NCBI GenBank assembly: GCA_035268885.1
Contig: DATFKA010000101.1
Span: 1-64,000, forward strand
DNA: 64,000 nucleotides
Direction of reading: 5' to 3'
DNA from: DATFKA01 sp035268885
Lineage (GTDB): Bacteria; Bacteroidota; Bacteroidia; Chitinophagales; Saprospiraceae
The stretch's first letter is position 1, and each line of letters opens with the position of its first letter. The notes below the pieces were generated by a model that was given only the letters and a program-made list of their open reading frames with translations, did no database searches and was not told the DNA's origin. This document shows, one piece after another, positions 18,122 through 27,503 of the stretch. The translations under genes and the position numbers were made by a program.

Positions 18122-19006
18122 CTAAGAATTATTATCCGGAGTAGTAGAAAGCTGAGCCAAACGTTCTTCATCAAAAAAGTATAGCAGATCGCTAATTCTT
18201 TCTTTTAGGTCAGCGCGATCTACGATGAAATCGAGAAAGCCGTGCTCGAGTAAGAATTCAGAAGTCTGAAAACCTTCCGGTAAATCTTTCTTGATGGTTT
18301 CTTTAATGACCCTGGGGCCGGCAAAACCTATCAGGGCTTCTGGTTCGGCAAAATTGACATCGCCCAGCATGGCGTAGGAAGCCGTCACCCCGCCCGTGGT
18401 TGGATCCGTGAGGAAGGAAAGATAAGGGACGCCATCTTTGGCCAGTTGGCTTAATTTTGCACTGGTTTTTGCCATTTGCATCAGCGAAAAGGCAGACTCC
18501 ATCATCCGAGCCCCACCCGACTTGGAGATAATCATTAAAGGTATGCGGTGTTCTCTACTGTAGTCTATGGCATTGGCAATACGTTGTCCTACCACGACGC
18601 CCATAGACCCACCAATGAAGGTAAAATCCATGGCCGCAATCACTAAAGAACGCTTATTCACTTTTCCCTTTGCCACCGTAATGGCATCGGTAGCATCATT
18701 TTTTTCATAAGCGCTTTCCAGGCGATTCTTATAAGGCTTGAGATCGGTAAAGTCAAGGGTATCTTTAGCTCTAAGTTCTTCAAACAGCAACTCAAAATTG
18801 CCATCAAAAAGAATATCAAAATAATCGTGAGAGCCAATTCTCACGTGGTAATTGCAGCTTGGGCACTTGAAAACGTTATCCTTTAATTCTTTGGTGGTGC
18901 TGGTCTCTTTACATTTAACACACTTGTACCACAGCCCTTCCGGTGCTTCTTTTTTATTTCTAGTGGCTGTTTGGATACCGTCTTTTAATCTTTTAAACCA
19001 ACCCAT
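18122..19006 (-). CDS. accD: Acetyl-CoA carboxylase carboxyltransferase beta subunit
   Basis: A 294-residue AccD. The N-terminal zinc ribbon is clear (CVKC and CPSC at about residues 29-51), then the carboxyltransferase crotonase-like fold with SKSGGARMMES and TDPTTGGVTAS, which bind CoA and carboxybiotin. It pairs with AccA to carboxylate acetyl-CoA to malonyl-CoA for fatty acid synthesis in the cytosol. Length and motifs are normal. It lies between hemE and the RidA operon on the minus strand, with gaps of about 100 bases on either side. Confidence 0.98.
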   Translation of the reverse strand: MGWFKRLKDGIQTATRNKKEAPEGLWYKCVKCKETSTTKELKDNVFKCPSCNYHVRIGSHDYFDILFDGNFELLFEELRAKDTLDFTDLKPYKNRLESAYEKNDATDAITVAKGKVNKRSLVIAAMDFTFIGGSMGVVVGQRIANAIDYSREHRIPLMIISKSGGARMMESAFSLMQMAKTSAKLSQLAKDGVPYLSFLTDPTTGGVTASYAMLGDVNFAEPEALIGFAGPRVIKETIKKDLPEGFQTSEFLLEHGFLDFIVDRADLKERISDLLYFFDEERLAQLSTTPDNNS

Positions 19007-19133
19007 ACAACTTTTTTTACGACTTCTCTGAAATGTGAAATATACGTTAATCTACACAAAAGAATAACGAAAACAGGAGACTACCAAAATTTTTGTCAGG
19101 TATTTATTACGACAACCAAGTCCCCCGCAGCGC

Positions 19134-20168
19134 TTAATAGTGGTATCCTTTAACGGTGTTGACAAAAGCTTTAACCCCATCAAGAGGAGTGTCAGGGTAA
19201 ACGCCGTGTCCCAGGTTAACGATATGTTTCCTGCCAAAACGGAGCATCATTTCTCGCGTAACCTGTTCGATTTCTTCAGGTTTGGCATAGAGCTGGCAGG
19301 GGTCTAAATTCCCCTGCAAGACTTTCTCCGTTCCAACTTGTCGACGGGCAAATGCCGGGTCTATATTCCAATCCAGGCCAATGGTCTGGCAATCTACTCC
19401 TTTTAAATCTTCCAAAATAAACCAGGCGCCTTTAGAGAAAACGGTCACCGGTACTTCCTGAATAGAACTGGCAATCTTTGCCATGCAAGGCAGCGCAAAC
19501 CTACGGTACTGCGCCGGAGAAAGAATACCGGCCCAGGAATCAAAAACCTGGATCAAGTCCGCCCCGGCCTTCACTTTATGCTGTAGGTAGGCAATGGTTG
19601 TTTCGGTAATCTTATCTAGCAAACGTTGCGCCAGTTCTGGTTCCTGATAAAGCAGCTTTTTGGCTTTGGAAAAAGTCTTGCTACCCTGCCCCTCTACCAT
19701 GTAGCAAAAAATAGTCCAGGGAGCACCCGCAAATCCAATCAGGGGAACGCGGCCCGCCAGTTCCCGTTTGGTGATTTTCAGGGCTTCGTATACATAATTC
19801 AGGTCAGCCGCCGCCTTCTCCCCTTCCAGCAGACGGTCTACATCCTTCGCCGACTGAATGACTTGCGGAAAACGCGGTCCCTTTTTCTCTACCATCTCAT
19901 AAGGCAAACCCATTACTTCCGGGATAACGAGAATGTCGGAAAAAATAATAGCTGCATCAACATTCAGTTCGTCTACCGGCTGAATGGTTACTTCAGCCGC
20001 CAATTCCGGGGTTTCTACCAACTCTTTAAATCCGCTTAAGCGATTGCGGATTGCTCTGTATTGAGGAAGAATCCTTCCCGCCTGACGCATCAGCCAGACC
20101 GGGGGTCTTTCTACTTCTTCTCCCCTTGCCGTTCTAATTAGTAAATCATTTTTTAAACTCATGTTCAT
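19134..20168 (-). CDS. hemE: Uroporphyrinogen decarboxylase
   Basis: A 344-residue HemE that removes four carboxyl groups from uroporphyrinogen III to give coproporphyrinogen III in haem synthesis. Signatures are PVWLMRQAGR (about residues 23-32) with the substrate-binding arginine, FSDILVIPE with the catalytic Asp, GFAGAPWT, and the C-terminal NLGHGVYPDTP. Two close ATGs (20168 and 20162) are possible starts. It is divergent from the symporter gene across a 228-base gap. Confidence 0.98.
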   Translation of the reverse strand: MNMSLKNDLLIRTARGEEVERPPVWLMRQAGRILPQYRAIRNRLSGFKELVETPELAAEVTIQPVDELNVDAAIIFSDILVIPEVMGLPYEMVEKKGPRFPQVIQSAKDVDRLLEGEKAAADLNYVYEALKITKRELAGRVPLIGFAGAPWTIFCYMVEGQGSKTFSKAKKLLYQEPELAQRLLDKITETTIAYLQHKVKAGADLIQVFDSWAGILSPAQYRRFALPCMAKIASSIQEVPVTVFSKGAWFILEDLKGVDCQTIGLDWNIDPAFARRQVGTEKVLQGNLDPCQLYAKPEEIEQVTREMMLRFGRKHIVNLGHGVYPDTPLDGVKAFVNTVKGYHY

Positions 20169-20343
20169 GCTTTTATAGTCTTATGAACGCAATAATAGTC
20201 AGATATTCTTTTAAGCGGTAAGGCTCTTTCTTTTTTTTACATTAACTAAACGAGAAATTAACGAATGAGTAAAAGCTAACTTCAAATTTAAAGATAAATT
20301 CAGACATTTAAATCATTCCGAAAGGATAATTGGCTAAAATTTT

Positions 20344-20351
20344 TAATTTTG
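20344..20351 (+). promoter_or_regulatory. Candidate -7 element for the symporter gene
   Basis: TAATTTTG fits the Bacteroidota consensus TAnnTTTG and lies 45 bases before the symporter ATG at 20397. A clear -33 TTTG is not seen. Confidence 0.4.
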
Positions 20352-20396
20352 GCTGTTTGTCCGAATTAATATCGACCCAATAAACAATTGAACACT

Positions 20397-21806
20397 ATGC
20401 TAAAGAATATGCCCTTACACGTAAAGATTATTATTGGTCTTATACTTGGGATCATTTATGCGCTGCTGTCCAGCTATATGGGCTGGAATCAGTTCACGCT
20501 GAATTGGATTAATCCATTTGGGGATATTTTTATTCGCCTGTTAAAGTTCATTGCCGTACCGCTGGTTTTATTCTCCATCATTGCGGGAATTTCCAGTCTG
20601 ACGGATTTGACCAAGCTGGGCCGACTTGGCTTGAAAACAATGGTGGCCTATATGACTACTACTGTTTTGGCCGTTGGAATTGGGTTATTATTGGTAAACG
20701 TGCTTAAACCCGGTAACTATATCGCCGAAAGTCAAAGAGCACAAAACAGAGTGCAGTACGAACTATGGGTCCAGGCAACCCCCGGAGTTGAAATATTAGA
20801 TGGGAAAAGTTTCCTGACGGACCCCGCTTACGCCGATCTGGCGGATGAGGTAGAGATATCCGAAGCCGATGCAGCAGATATCCAGGCAAAAATGGAAGCA
20901 GCCAAAGAGATGCGGGGAGGGAGTCCATTGCAATTCCTGGTAGATTTTGTACCCGAGAACATCTTTGCCGCCCTTTCCGATGGAGGTAAAATGCTACAGG
21001 TAATTTTCTTTGGGATATTTTTTGGTATTGTTCTGATCCAACTCCCCCCGGCGCAAACCAAAACGGTTATTGACTTTGTCAACGGTACCAACGAGGTCTT
21101 CCTGAAAATGGTGGAGATCGTGATGAATGCCGCTCCTTTCTTTGTCTTTGCCCTCATGGCCGGGGTCATTGCGCAAATGGCCGACACACCCGCTGAGGTT
21201 ATCGAGATTTTCAAAGGATTAGCCAGCTATTCTATTGTCTTATCCCTTGGTCTTTTCCTAATGATTTTTGTTATTTATCCGTTGATCGTAAAATTACTCG
21301 TTCGCGAATTGACCATTTCGGAGTTTCTCCGGCGGATTAGTCCCGCGCAATTCCTGGCCTTTTCGACCAGCTCATCGGCGGCGACCCTGCCCGTGACTAT
21401 GGAATGTGTACGCGATAATATTGGCGTCTCCAAAAATGTCACCAACTTTGTCCTTCCTATTGGAGCGACGGTAAATATGGACGGAACGAGTCTTTACCAG
21501 GGCGTTGCAGTGGTGTTTATGGCTCAAATGCACATGGTAGACTTATCGATTGCACAGCAGCTAACCATCGTACTTACGGCTACCCTGGCCTCCATTGGGT
21601 CCGCCGCTGTTCCCAGTGCGGGGCTGGTTATGATGATCATTGTTTTGGAATCGGTAGGCCTAAACCCAGCCTGGATTGCCATTATTTTTCCCGTTGACCG
21701 AATCCTGGATATGATCAGAACGGTTGTAAATGTTACGGGAGATGCTACTGTTTCGACCATCATTGCCCAATCAGAAGGAGAACTGGATGTAAATACGGGG
21801 TATTGA
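20397..21806 (+). CDS. Dicarboxylate/amino acid:cation symporter (DAACS family)
   Basis: A 469-residue membrane transporter of the glutamate/dicarboxylate family. The serine-rich hairpin STSSSAATLPVT and the NMDGTSLYQG motif, which bind substrate and cations, are intact. About eight helices plus two re-entrant loops are expected. An insertion of some 65 polar residues (about 105-170) splits the early helices. ATG at 20397 is preferred over a TTG three codons upstream. Substrate could be glutamate, aspartate or C4-dicarboxylates; not decidable from sequence. Confidence 0.93.
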   Translation: MLKNMPLHVKIIIGLILGIIYALLSSYMGWNQFTLNWINPFGDIFIRLLKFIAVPLVLFSIIAGISSLTDLTKLGRLGLKTMVAYMTTTVLAVGIGLLLVNVLKPGNYIAESQRAQNRVQYELWVQATPGVEILDGKSFLTDPAYADLADEVEISEADAADIQAKMEAAKEMRGGSPLQFLVDFVPENIFAALSDGGKMLQVIFFGIFFGIVLIQLPPAQTKTVIDFVNGTNEVFLKMVEIVMNAAPFFVFALMAGVIAQMADTPAEVIEIFKGLASYSIVLSLGLFLMIFVIYPLIVKLLVRELTISEFLRRISPAQFLAFSTSSSAATLPVTMECVRDNIGVSKNVTNFVLPIGATVNMDGTSLYQGVAVVFMAQMHMVDLSIAQQLTIVLTATLASIGSAAVPSAGLVMMIIVLESVGLNPAWIAIIFPVDRILDMIRTVVNVTGDATVSTIIAQSEGELDVNTGY

Positions 21807-21857
21807 TCCGGATTTGTCCTTTATTTTAAATTATTATCTCATAAACAGTTGAAGACT

Positions 21858-22388
21858 ATGCAAGAGTTGTTAGGTATAGGCTCGCGAGTAAAGCACCCGG
21901 CTTATGACAAGGGGGTGATTATTCGGCTACACAAAGAAGCCTATGAAGTATGCTTTTTCACTTATGGAATCAAGATGGTGGGAAAACAATATTCCGAATG
22001 GGAAATAATCGAAGCCGTTTCAGCAACCGAAGAAATAAGTCTGACAGCACTGGAGAAATCCATCAAAAAAGTTTTGGATCAATACGGGGCTATCCCCGGT
22101 CTTGTAGAACTCGGCCATAAATGGGTCGACGGGCAATTGATTCTACAACCCGGTGAAGAGGGTGTGAAAGCCAAAGAAATGCCCATCGACACTTTTTTCC
22201 ACAAAATTGTAATGGTTCGGGATCGACTAAGAGTAATGGAACAGCGCATCAATAGCAGTAAAAATCTATCTGATGAAGAAAAAGTGAATCTTCAGCAGTA
22301 CATTACCCGTATATATGGTAGCCTGACCTCTTTTAATGTGCTATTCAAGTACAAAGAGGATCACTTCCAGGGAGAAAAAAGCAAATAA
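21858..22388 (+). CDS. Conserved-looking protein of unknown function
   Basis: A 176-residue protein with no signal peptide. The N-terminal ~50 residues (LGIGSRVKHPAYDKGVIIRL then YGIKMV) resemble the small beta-barrel, Tudor/SH3-like nucleic-acid-binding folds; the rest is helical and charged, and ends with a likely coiled-coil segment. I do not recognise the family. It starts 51 bases after the symporter stop on the same strand; an upstream TTG in frame (21849) is less likely than the ATG. Confidence 0.75.
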   Translation: MQELLGIGSRVKHPAYDKGVIIRLHKEAYEVCFFTYGIKMVGKQYSEWEIIEAVSATEEISLTALEKSIKKVLDQYGAIPGLVELGHKWVDGQLILQPGEEGVKAKEMPIDTFFHKIVMVRDRLRVMEQRINSSKNLSDEEKVNLQQYITRIYGSLTSFNVLFKYKEDHFQGEKSK

Positions 22389-22498
22389 TCAGGGCCTGGA
22401 TATCAGGATTTGAGCCTGACTTAAAACGTTTTGCAAATTCAGCCGTTATTCTTCCACGAATTACGCGCATCGAATTTGTTAAAAACAGGTGATAGACC

Positions 22499-23845
22499 AT
22501 GAAACAAAATACATTCTTCTTTCTCATACTGCTCGCGCTTAGCCAGTTATTAAGTGCATGCCTGGTCGTTGATAATCCCTACAGTGGTCTGCCCCCGGGG
22601 CCATGGCGTGCGGTATTAAAAATTGACCAAAACCCGGTGGTCCCAAATCCACGCGGAGAACCACTACCCGAAAAAGTCGGATTACAGCTCGAAGAAATTA
22701 CGGCCGGAGAGCTTCCCTTTAATTTTGAAATTATCTATCCCAATCCAGATAGCTTTTACATTGAGATCATCAATGGTGAGGAGCGTATGATTGTAGATGA
22801 CATTTCTATTGGTCGGGATATTCGAACCGCTAAGGATACGGTATTCATTAATTTCCCCGTATTCGATAGTTACATTAGGGGAATATTCGTCGAGAACATT
22901 ATCGAAGGAGAATGGGTCGTCCGCAACCGAGAGAATTACCGCATACCCTTTGTAGCCTACCACGGCAGAGATCACCGTTTCACCAATTTGCAGAAAGAGC
23001 CAATCACGAACGTCAGCGGGCGTTGGGAAGTCACTTTTGGGCTCGCGGAGGATCAAGAGCCCTACCCTGCCATTGGTGATTTTAAACAGGAAGGCAACCG
23101 GGTGACGGGGACTTTCCTAACCGAAACGGGCGATTATCGTTTTCTGGAAGGAACCGTGCAGGAGGACCGACTTTATTTATCCGTATTTGATGGTTCGCAT
23201 GCCTTTTTGTTTGGTGCCAAAATACTCTCGGATTCTACGATGACTGGTTTTTTCCGTTCGGGTAGTCATTACCGCACCCTGTGGGAGGCCAAACGAAACC
23301 CTGCGGTGGAGCTACGCGATCCCGACGACCTGACCCAACTCAAGGAAGGATACACGGACTTTGATTTTAGTTTTGAAAATGCGCAGGGTCAAACCGTTTC
23401 TTTATCAGATTCCCGCTACGATAATAAGGTAACGATTGTGCAAGTATTCGGTACCTGGTGTCCCAATTGTCGGGATGAGACTGCCTTTCTGGTGGATTAT
23501 TTAAAGAAGAATTCGGAGGATGATCTCACCGTAATTAGTTTAGCCTTTGAGCGCCATAAAGATCCGCAAGAAGCTAAGGCCGCTATCAATCGATATATAG
23601 AAAAAATGGATATTGATTACGAAATACTTTTAGCGGCAGCTAATGATGACAAGGCAGTGGCCAGCGAAACGCTACCCATGCTCAGTGAAATCATTAGCTA
23701 TCCAACTATGATTATCCTGGATCGGAATCATAAGGTAAGACGTATTCACACCGGATTTAATGGCCCCGCTACCGATAAATATGATGATTTTACGAAAGAA
23801 TTTGATACATTTATCCAAGGATTATTATCAGAAGAAAGTCAGTAA
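22499..23845 (+). CDS. TlpA-like thioredoxin-domain lipoprotein
   Basis: A 448-residue lipoprotein (LLSAC, Cys21). The N-terminal ~280 residues form a beta-rich region of the kind seen before TlpA domains in Bacteroidota, followed by a thioredoxin fold from about residue 297 with the redox motif WCPNC (about residues 319-323). It is expected at the periplasmic face of a membrane as a thiol-disulfide reductase. It ends 17 bases before the TIR-like/TPR/SDR gene, so the two are likely cotranscribed. Confidence 0.9.
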   Translation: MKQNTFFFLILLALSQLLSACLVVDNPYSGLPPGPWRAVLKIDQNPVVPNPRGEPLPEKVGLQLEEITAGELPFNFEIIYPNPDSFYIEIINGEERMIVDDISIGRDIRTAKDTVFINFPVFDSYIRGIFVENIIEGEWVVRNRENYRIPFVAYHGRDHRFTNLQKEPITNVSGRWEVTFGLAEDQEPYPAIGDFKQEGNRVTGTFLTETGDYRFLEGTVQEDRLYLSVFDGSHAFLFGAKILSDSTMTGFFRSGSHYRTLWEAKRNPAVELRDPDDLTQLKEGYTDFDFSFENAQGQTVSLSDSRYDNKVTIVQVFGTWCPNCRDETAFLVDYLKKNSEDDLTVISLAFERHKDPQEAKAAINRYIEKMDIDYEILLAAANDDKAVASETLPMLSEIISYPTMIILDRNHKVRRIHTGFNGPATDKYDDFTKEFDTFIQGLLSEESQ

Positions 23846-23862
23846 CCCAAAAAACTACCAAA

Positions 23863-26706
23863 ATGGAGCCCGTATCTATAGCGCTAGCTTATTGTATCGA
23901 TAATCTGCCTTTGGCAGAAGGAATGGAACAGGCCCTATCTCCTACCCGGTATAATTTTCAACACTTCTATTGTAAAAAAAGTGAACGTACGCCACCTGAG
24001 ACCCTCGCCGAGCAATTACAACACCAGGACGGGCCCATTTTACTGTTGATTAGTGATAATTTCCTCAAATCCCTGAACTGCATGAACCAGTCCCTCAAAT
24101 TGATTCAAAGCAGATCCTCGGATATTATTCCGGTAGTGGTGAATGGTCGGAAATTAGATGAGAAAACGGGAGAATACGTTGACATTACCACGCGTTTTGA
24201 GAAAATTGGCGACATCATTCCCTACATCAATTTCTGGCAAAACCAATACCTCGATCTGCGCAGCCAGCGCAGCACCATCGAAACCGAAACAAATTATGAT
24301 AAAGAAGGCTTTAGTGAACACCTGCGCGTACTACGACAAGTCTCCAGTGAAGCCAGTGAATTCTTAAGAGTCCTTCGCAATTTACAACATTATACTTTTG
24401 AAGAATTTTCAGCCGACCACTTCCAGGCCTTTTTTCAATTCCTCGATGATGAGGAAGAATGGGAGGCTTTTCGCGCTAAAGCGCCGCAACTTGACCTTCC
24501 CCTAAACCAGCAGGCTCCTGCTAATCCCGATACCGAAGTCTCGGAAGAAATAGTAGACGAAGAGGAAGTAAAGGCTGAGGCGGACGAATTGGACGAAAGC
24601 CTGCCCGATACTTCGGCTATTCCGGGAATGGAGCTACTGGAGGGGCGGGACAATATTAATAAAATCATTCAAAATAAACGGAGTCACCCCCCAGTTGATC
24701 CCGTCGAACTACCCGATGAGCAAGACGAAGAAATAAGGGAGGAGAATTATCCGGATGCCAATCCTCAGGACCTATTTGAACAATTAGAAGAAGATGATCC
24801 AGATGACGAATCCGACGTTTTTGATGATTTACTGGTCGACGAGCAACTGGGAGGACCAGCAGGTTCAGAAGATAAAGTAGAAGAAGAACAGGTCGAGGAT
24901 AATGATCCCACGCCAGAAAATAGTGAGGAAGAAGAGGAAGAAGAGCCATTTGAAGATGAAAATAATGAAGAGCCGGTTCCACCTTTGGATTTATCAGAAC
25001 AATTTGATGATCAACTAGCCGAAGCTAATCAAATGCCATACAATGGGGAGCCTGGTGATGAAAGTGCCCAGGCAGAGGACATTATTGAACAAGCATTTGC
25101 CCTGGCCAACGCCGATCAATTAGAAGACGCCATTCAAATGATGCAGCAAGCGACTCGCCAGTATGGCGATCATACCAGTCTTCGCTATCATTTTGCCCTG
25201 TTACTAGCGCAAAACACTTCTGAATTAAACAAGGCTATTCACCAACTCGATGTACTATTGGAAATGGATCCGAATCACCTGGAGGGTAATTTTTTAATGG
25301 GAGAATTGGCTGAAATTCAGGAACAGTATGCTACCGCCCAAAAACATTATAAAGAAGTGCTAAAGGTCGACCCCTCCTACCAAAATGTCTACGCACGGAT
25401 GGGCATCGTATCCCTTAATCAGGATCCGGCGGATAAAAAAGCCGCCAAGAAGTACTTTAAAAAAGCCCTCAAACAAAACCCGGAACACGTCGACGCTCAT
25501 TATCAATATGCGCTTTTGATCAATGAACTTAAAAACAAACCTAAAAAGGCCATCAAATATCTGAAGAAGGCGCTAAAGCTTCAGCCTCAACACCCATTTG
25601 CGAATTACGATCTGGCATTGCTACACCATCAGTTGGAAAATCCAATTGATGCCCATTTCTACTATCAAAAAGCCATTGCCATCAACCCGGAATTACAGAC
25701 GGATGAGAACGATGAAGCCTTTTCCAAACCACCCAAAAAAGCTAAAAAAGTAAAGAAAGCTTTTCCTAAAAACAAAAAGGCCAGTATGGATAATAGTAAC
25801 ACCAGTGAAGAAAAACGGACTATGGAAGGTAGCGATACCTTGACGGCATTAAAGGAAAACATTAGCAAACTGGAAGCACTCCTCGCTGAAAAAGCCCAAA
25901 CGGCTAAAACACCAGCGCCTCCCAAAGTAGACAAAACCGTCCTAATTACGGGCGCTACTGCAGGAATAGGCAGAGCTACCGCCATCACTTTCGCAGAAAA
26001 TGGCTACCGACTAATACTCAACGGCCGTCGCAGAGAAAGGCTGGAAGAGCTGAGATCCGAACTAGAAGAAAAATACCAAAGTGACCTCTTGTTGCTTCCC
26101 TTCGACGTCAGAGATGTTCAGGCTATTCAGGCAGCCGTCGATAACTTGCCTGCCCAGTGGGAGAAAATCGATATCCTGATCAATAATGCCGGGAAAGCAA
26201 AAGGTTTTGCTCCCATCCACGAAGGAGAACTTCGCCACTGGGAGGAAATGATTGATGTCAATATTAAAGGACTACTGTATTTGACAAGGGCCGTCGCACC
26301 CGCCATGGTGGCCCGCAAGGGTGGTCATATTATTAATCTCGGCTCCACGGCTGGTAAAGAAGTTTACCCAAATGGTAACGTGTACTGTGCGACCAAATTT
26401 GCCGTAGAAGCATTAACTAGGGCCATTCGCCTCGATCTTTATAAGCATAATATCAAGGTGAGCCAGGTAAGTCCCGGCCACGTTGAAGAAACCGAATTCG
26501 CCCTGGTTCGTTTTGACGGCGACAAAGAAAGAGCAAAAATTTACGACGACTTTAATCCACTAACGAGCAGAGATGTAGCCGAAACCATCTTTTTTATTGC
26601 TTCCCGCCCACCACACGTCAATGTACAGGATATCCTTATGATGGGTACTCAGCAGGCCGGCAGTAATTTCATTGATCGTAGCGGCCGCATGGAAGAGGAA
26701 GAATAG
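23863..26706 (+). CDS. TIR-like / TPR / short-chain dehydrogenase fusion protein
   Basis: A 947-residue cytosolic protein with an uncommon domain order. Residues 1-135 look like a TIR domain (ILLLISDNFLKSLNC at about 59-73); the usual catalytic Glu four places after the WC tryptophan is Gln76. A helical segment (140-205) leads to a very acidic linker (about 220-400), then four to five TPRs (405-612), a lysine-rich stretch (622-645), a short coiled coil and a complete classical SDR (690-947) with TGATAGIG (696-703), NNAG, Asn800, Ser828 and Tyr841-x3-Lys845. The SDR should be an active NADP-type oxidoreductase; the TIR part is probably a scaffold. An in-frame ATG at residue 642 could permit a separate SDR product. 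Confidence 0.85.
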   Translation: MEPVSIALAYCIDNLPLAEGMEQALSPTRYNFQHFYCKKSERTPPETLAEQLQHQDGPILLLISDNFLKSLNCMNQSLKLIQSRSSDIIPVVVNGRKLDEKTGEYVDITTRFEKIGDIIPYINFWQNQYLDLRSQRSTIETETNYDKEGFSEHLRVLRQVSSEASEFLRVLRNLQHYTFEEFSADHFQAFFQFLDDEEEWEAFRAKAPQLDLPLNQQAPANPDTEVSEEIVDEEEVKAEADELDESLPDTSAIPGMELLEGRDNINKIIQNKRSHPPVDPVELPDEQDEEIREENYPDANPQDLFEQLEEDDPDDESDVFDDLLVDEQLGGPAGSEDKVEEEQVEDNDPTPENSEEEEEEEPFEDENNEEPVPPLDLSEQFDDQLAEANQMPYNGEPGDESAQAEDIIEQAFALANADQLEDAIQMMQQATRQYGDHTSLRYHFALLLAQNTSELNKAIHQLDVLLEMDPNHLEGNFLMGELAEIQEQYATAQKHYKEVLKVDPSYQNVYARMGIVSLNQDPADKKAAKKYFKKALKQNPEHVDAHYQYALLINELKNKPKKAIKYLKKALKLQPQHPFANYDLALLHHQLENPIDAHFYYQKAIAINPELQTDENDEAFSKPPKKAKKVKKAFPKNKKASMDNSNTSEEKRTMEGSDTLTALKENISKLEALLAEKAQTAKTPAPPKVDKTVLITGATAGIGRATAITFAENGYRLILNGRRRERLEELRSELEEKYQSDLLLLPFDVRDVQAIQAAVDNLPAQWEKIDILINNAGKAKGFAPIHEGELRHWEEMIDVNIKGLLYLTRAVAPAMVARKGGHIINLGSTAGKEVYPNGNVYCATKFAVEALTRAIRLDLYKHNIKVSQVSPGHVEETEFALVRFDGDKERAKIYDDFNPLTSRDVAETIFFIASRPPHVNVQDILMMGTQQAGSNFIDRSGRMEEEE

Positions 26707-26717
26707 AAAGCAATAAT

Positions 26718-27428
26718 TTAGTCGATATTAGTAAATACGGCCTGTACATCATCGTCGTCCTCCAACTTATCTAGCAGGACTTCCACCTCTTCCATTTGCT
26801 CTTCTGAAAGCTGGATGGGAGAATTGCTGATGTATTTCAAATTGGATTTATCCGGTGATATATTCAGCTTTTCCAAAGCGTCAGAAAGGTTGCCAAAATC
26901 GGTGTAATCGCCGTAAACATAAATGGTATCCTCGTTGACGTCAATCTCTTGCAGACCAGCATCAATGAGTTCCAGTTCCAGCTCTTCCAGGTCCATTTCA
27001 TCCGTTTTTTCAAACTCGAAAACGGCTTTTCGATCAAAAAGAAATTGCAGGGAACCATTGGGTACAATGCTACCTCCCGATTTACTGAAATAAGCTTTTA
27101 CATTAGCCACCGTACGGGTGGTATTATCCGTTGCACATTCTACAATAATTAAGGAGCTGTGTGGTCCTTTTCCCTCGTAAAGCACTTCGGTATAATTCAC
27201 AGCATCTTTACCAGTGGCCCGGTCGATAGCCGCTTCAATATTTGCTTTAGGCAAGTTCTGCGCCTTAGCGTTCTGAATGGCTACTCGCAAGGTGGCATTC
27301 ATCTCTGGATCCGTACCTCCTTCTTTGGCAGCGACGGTGATGGCTTTTGCCAGTTTTGGAAACACCCTCGACATTTTTGCCCAACGCTTCTCTTTTGCTG
27401 CTCTGCGGTATTCAAACGCTCTTCCCAT
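26718..27428 (-). CDS. yebC: YebC/PmpR family protein
   Basis: A 236-residue YebC-family protein. The start at MGRAFEYRRAAK is chosen because family members begin there; an ATG eight codons earlier exists. It shows the family order of an N-terminal helical domain (AKMSRVFPKLAKAI), the ANIEAAIDRATGK segment and the acidic C-terminal domain. These proteins act as transcription regulators or as factors helping ribosomes at proline stretches. Convergent with the TIR/SDR fusion gene, 11 bases apart. Confidence 0.95.
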   Translation of the reverse strand: MGRAFEYRRAAKEKRWAKMSRVFPKLAKAITVAAKEGGTDPEMNATLRVAIQNAKAQNLPKANIEAAIDRATGKDAVNYTEVLYEGKGPHSSLIIVECATDNTTRTVANVKAYFSKSGGSIVPNGSLQFLFDRKAVFEFEKTDEMDLEELELELIDAGLQEIDVNEDTIYVYGDYTDFGNLSDALEKLNISPDKSNLKYISNSPIQLSEEQMEEVEVLLDKLEDDDDVQAVFTNID

Positions 27429-27503
27429 AATTACATGTTTTTGTGCCCACAAATTTAAAAAACTTGTAGACGCTTTTCCAAAAAACTTTTAACCCATCCT
27501 GTA

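Noticed and set aside
24665..24982. Antisense ORF opposite the acidic linker
   Set aside because: Leu/His/Pro-rich product arises from the complement of Asp/Glu codons in the fusion gene.
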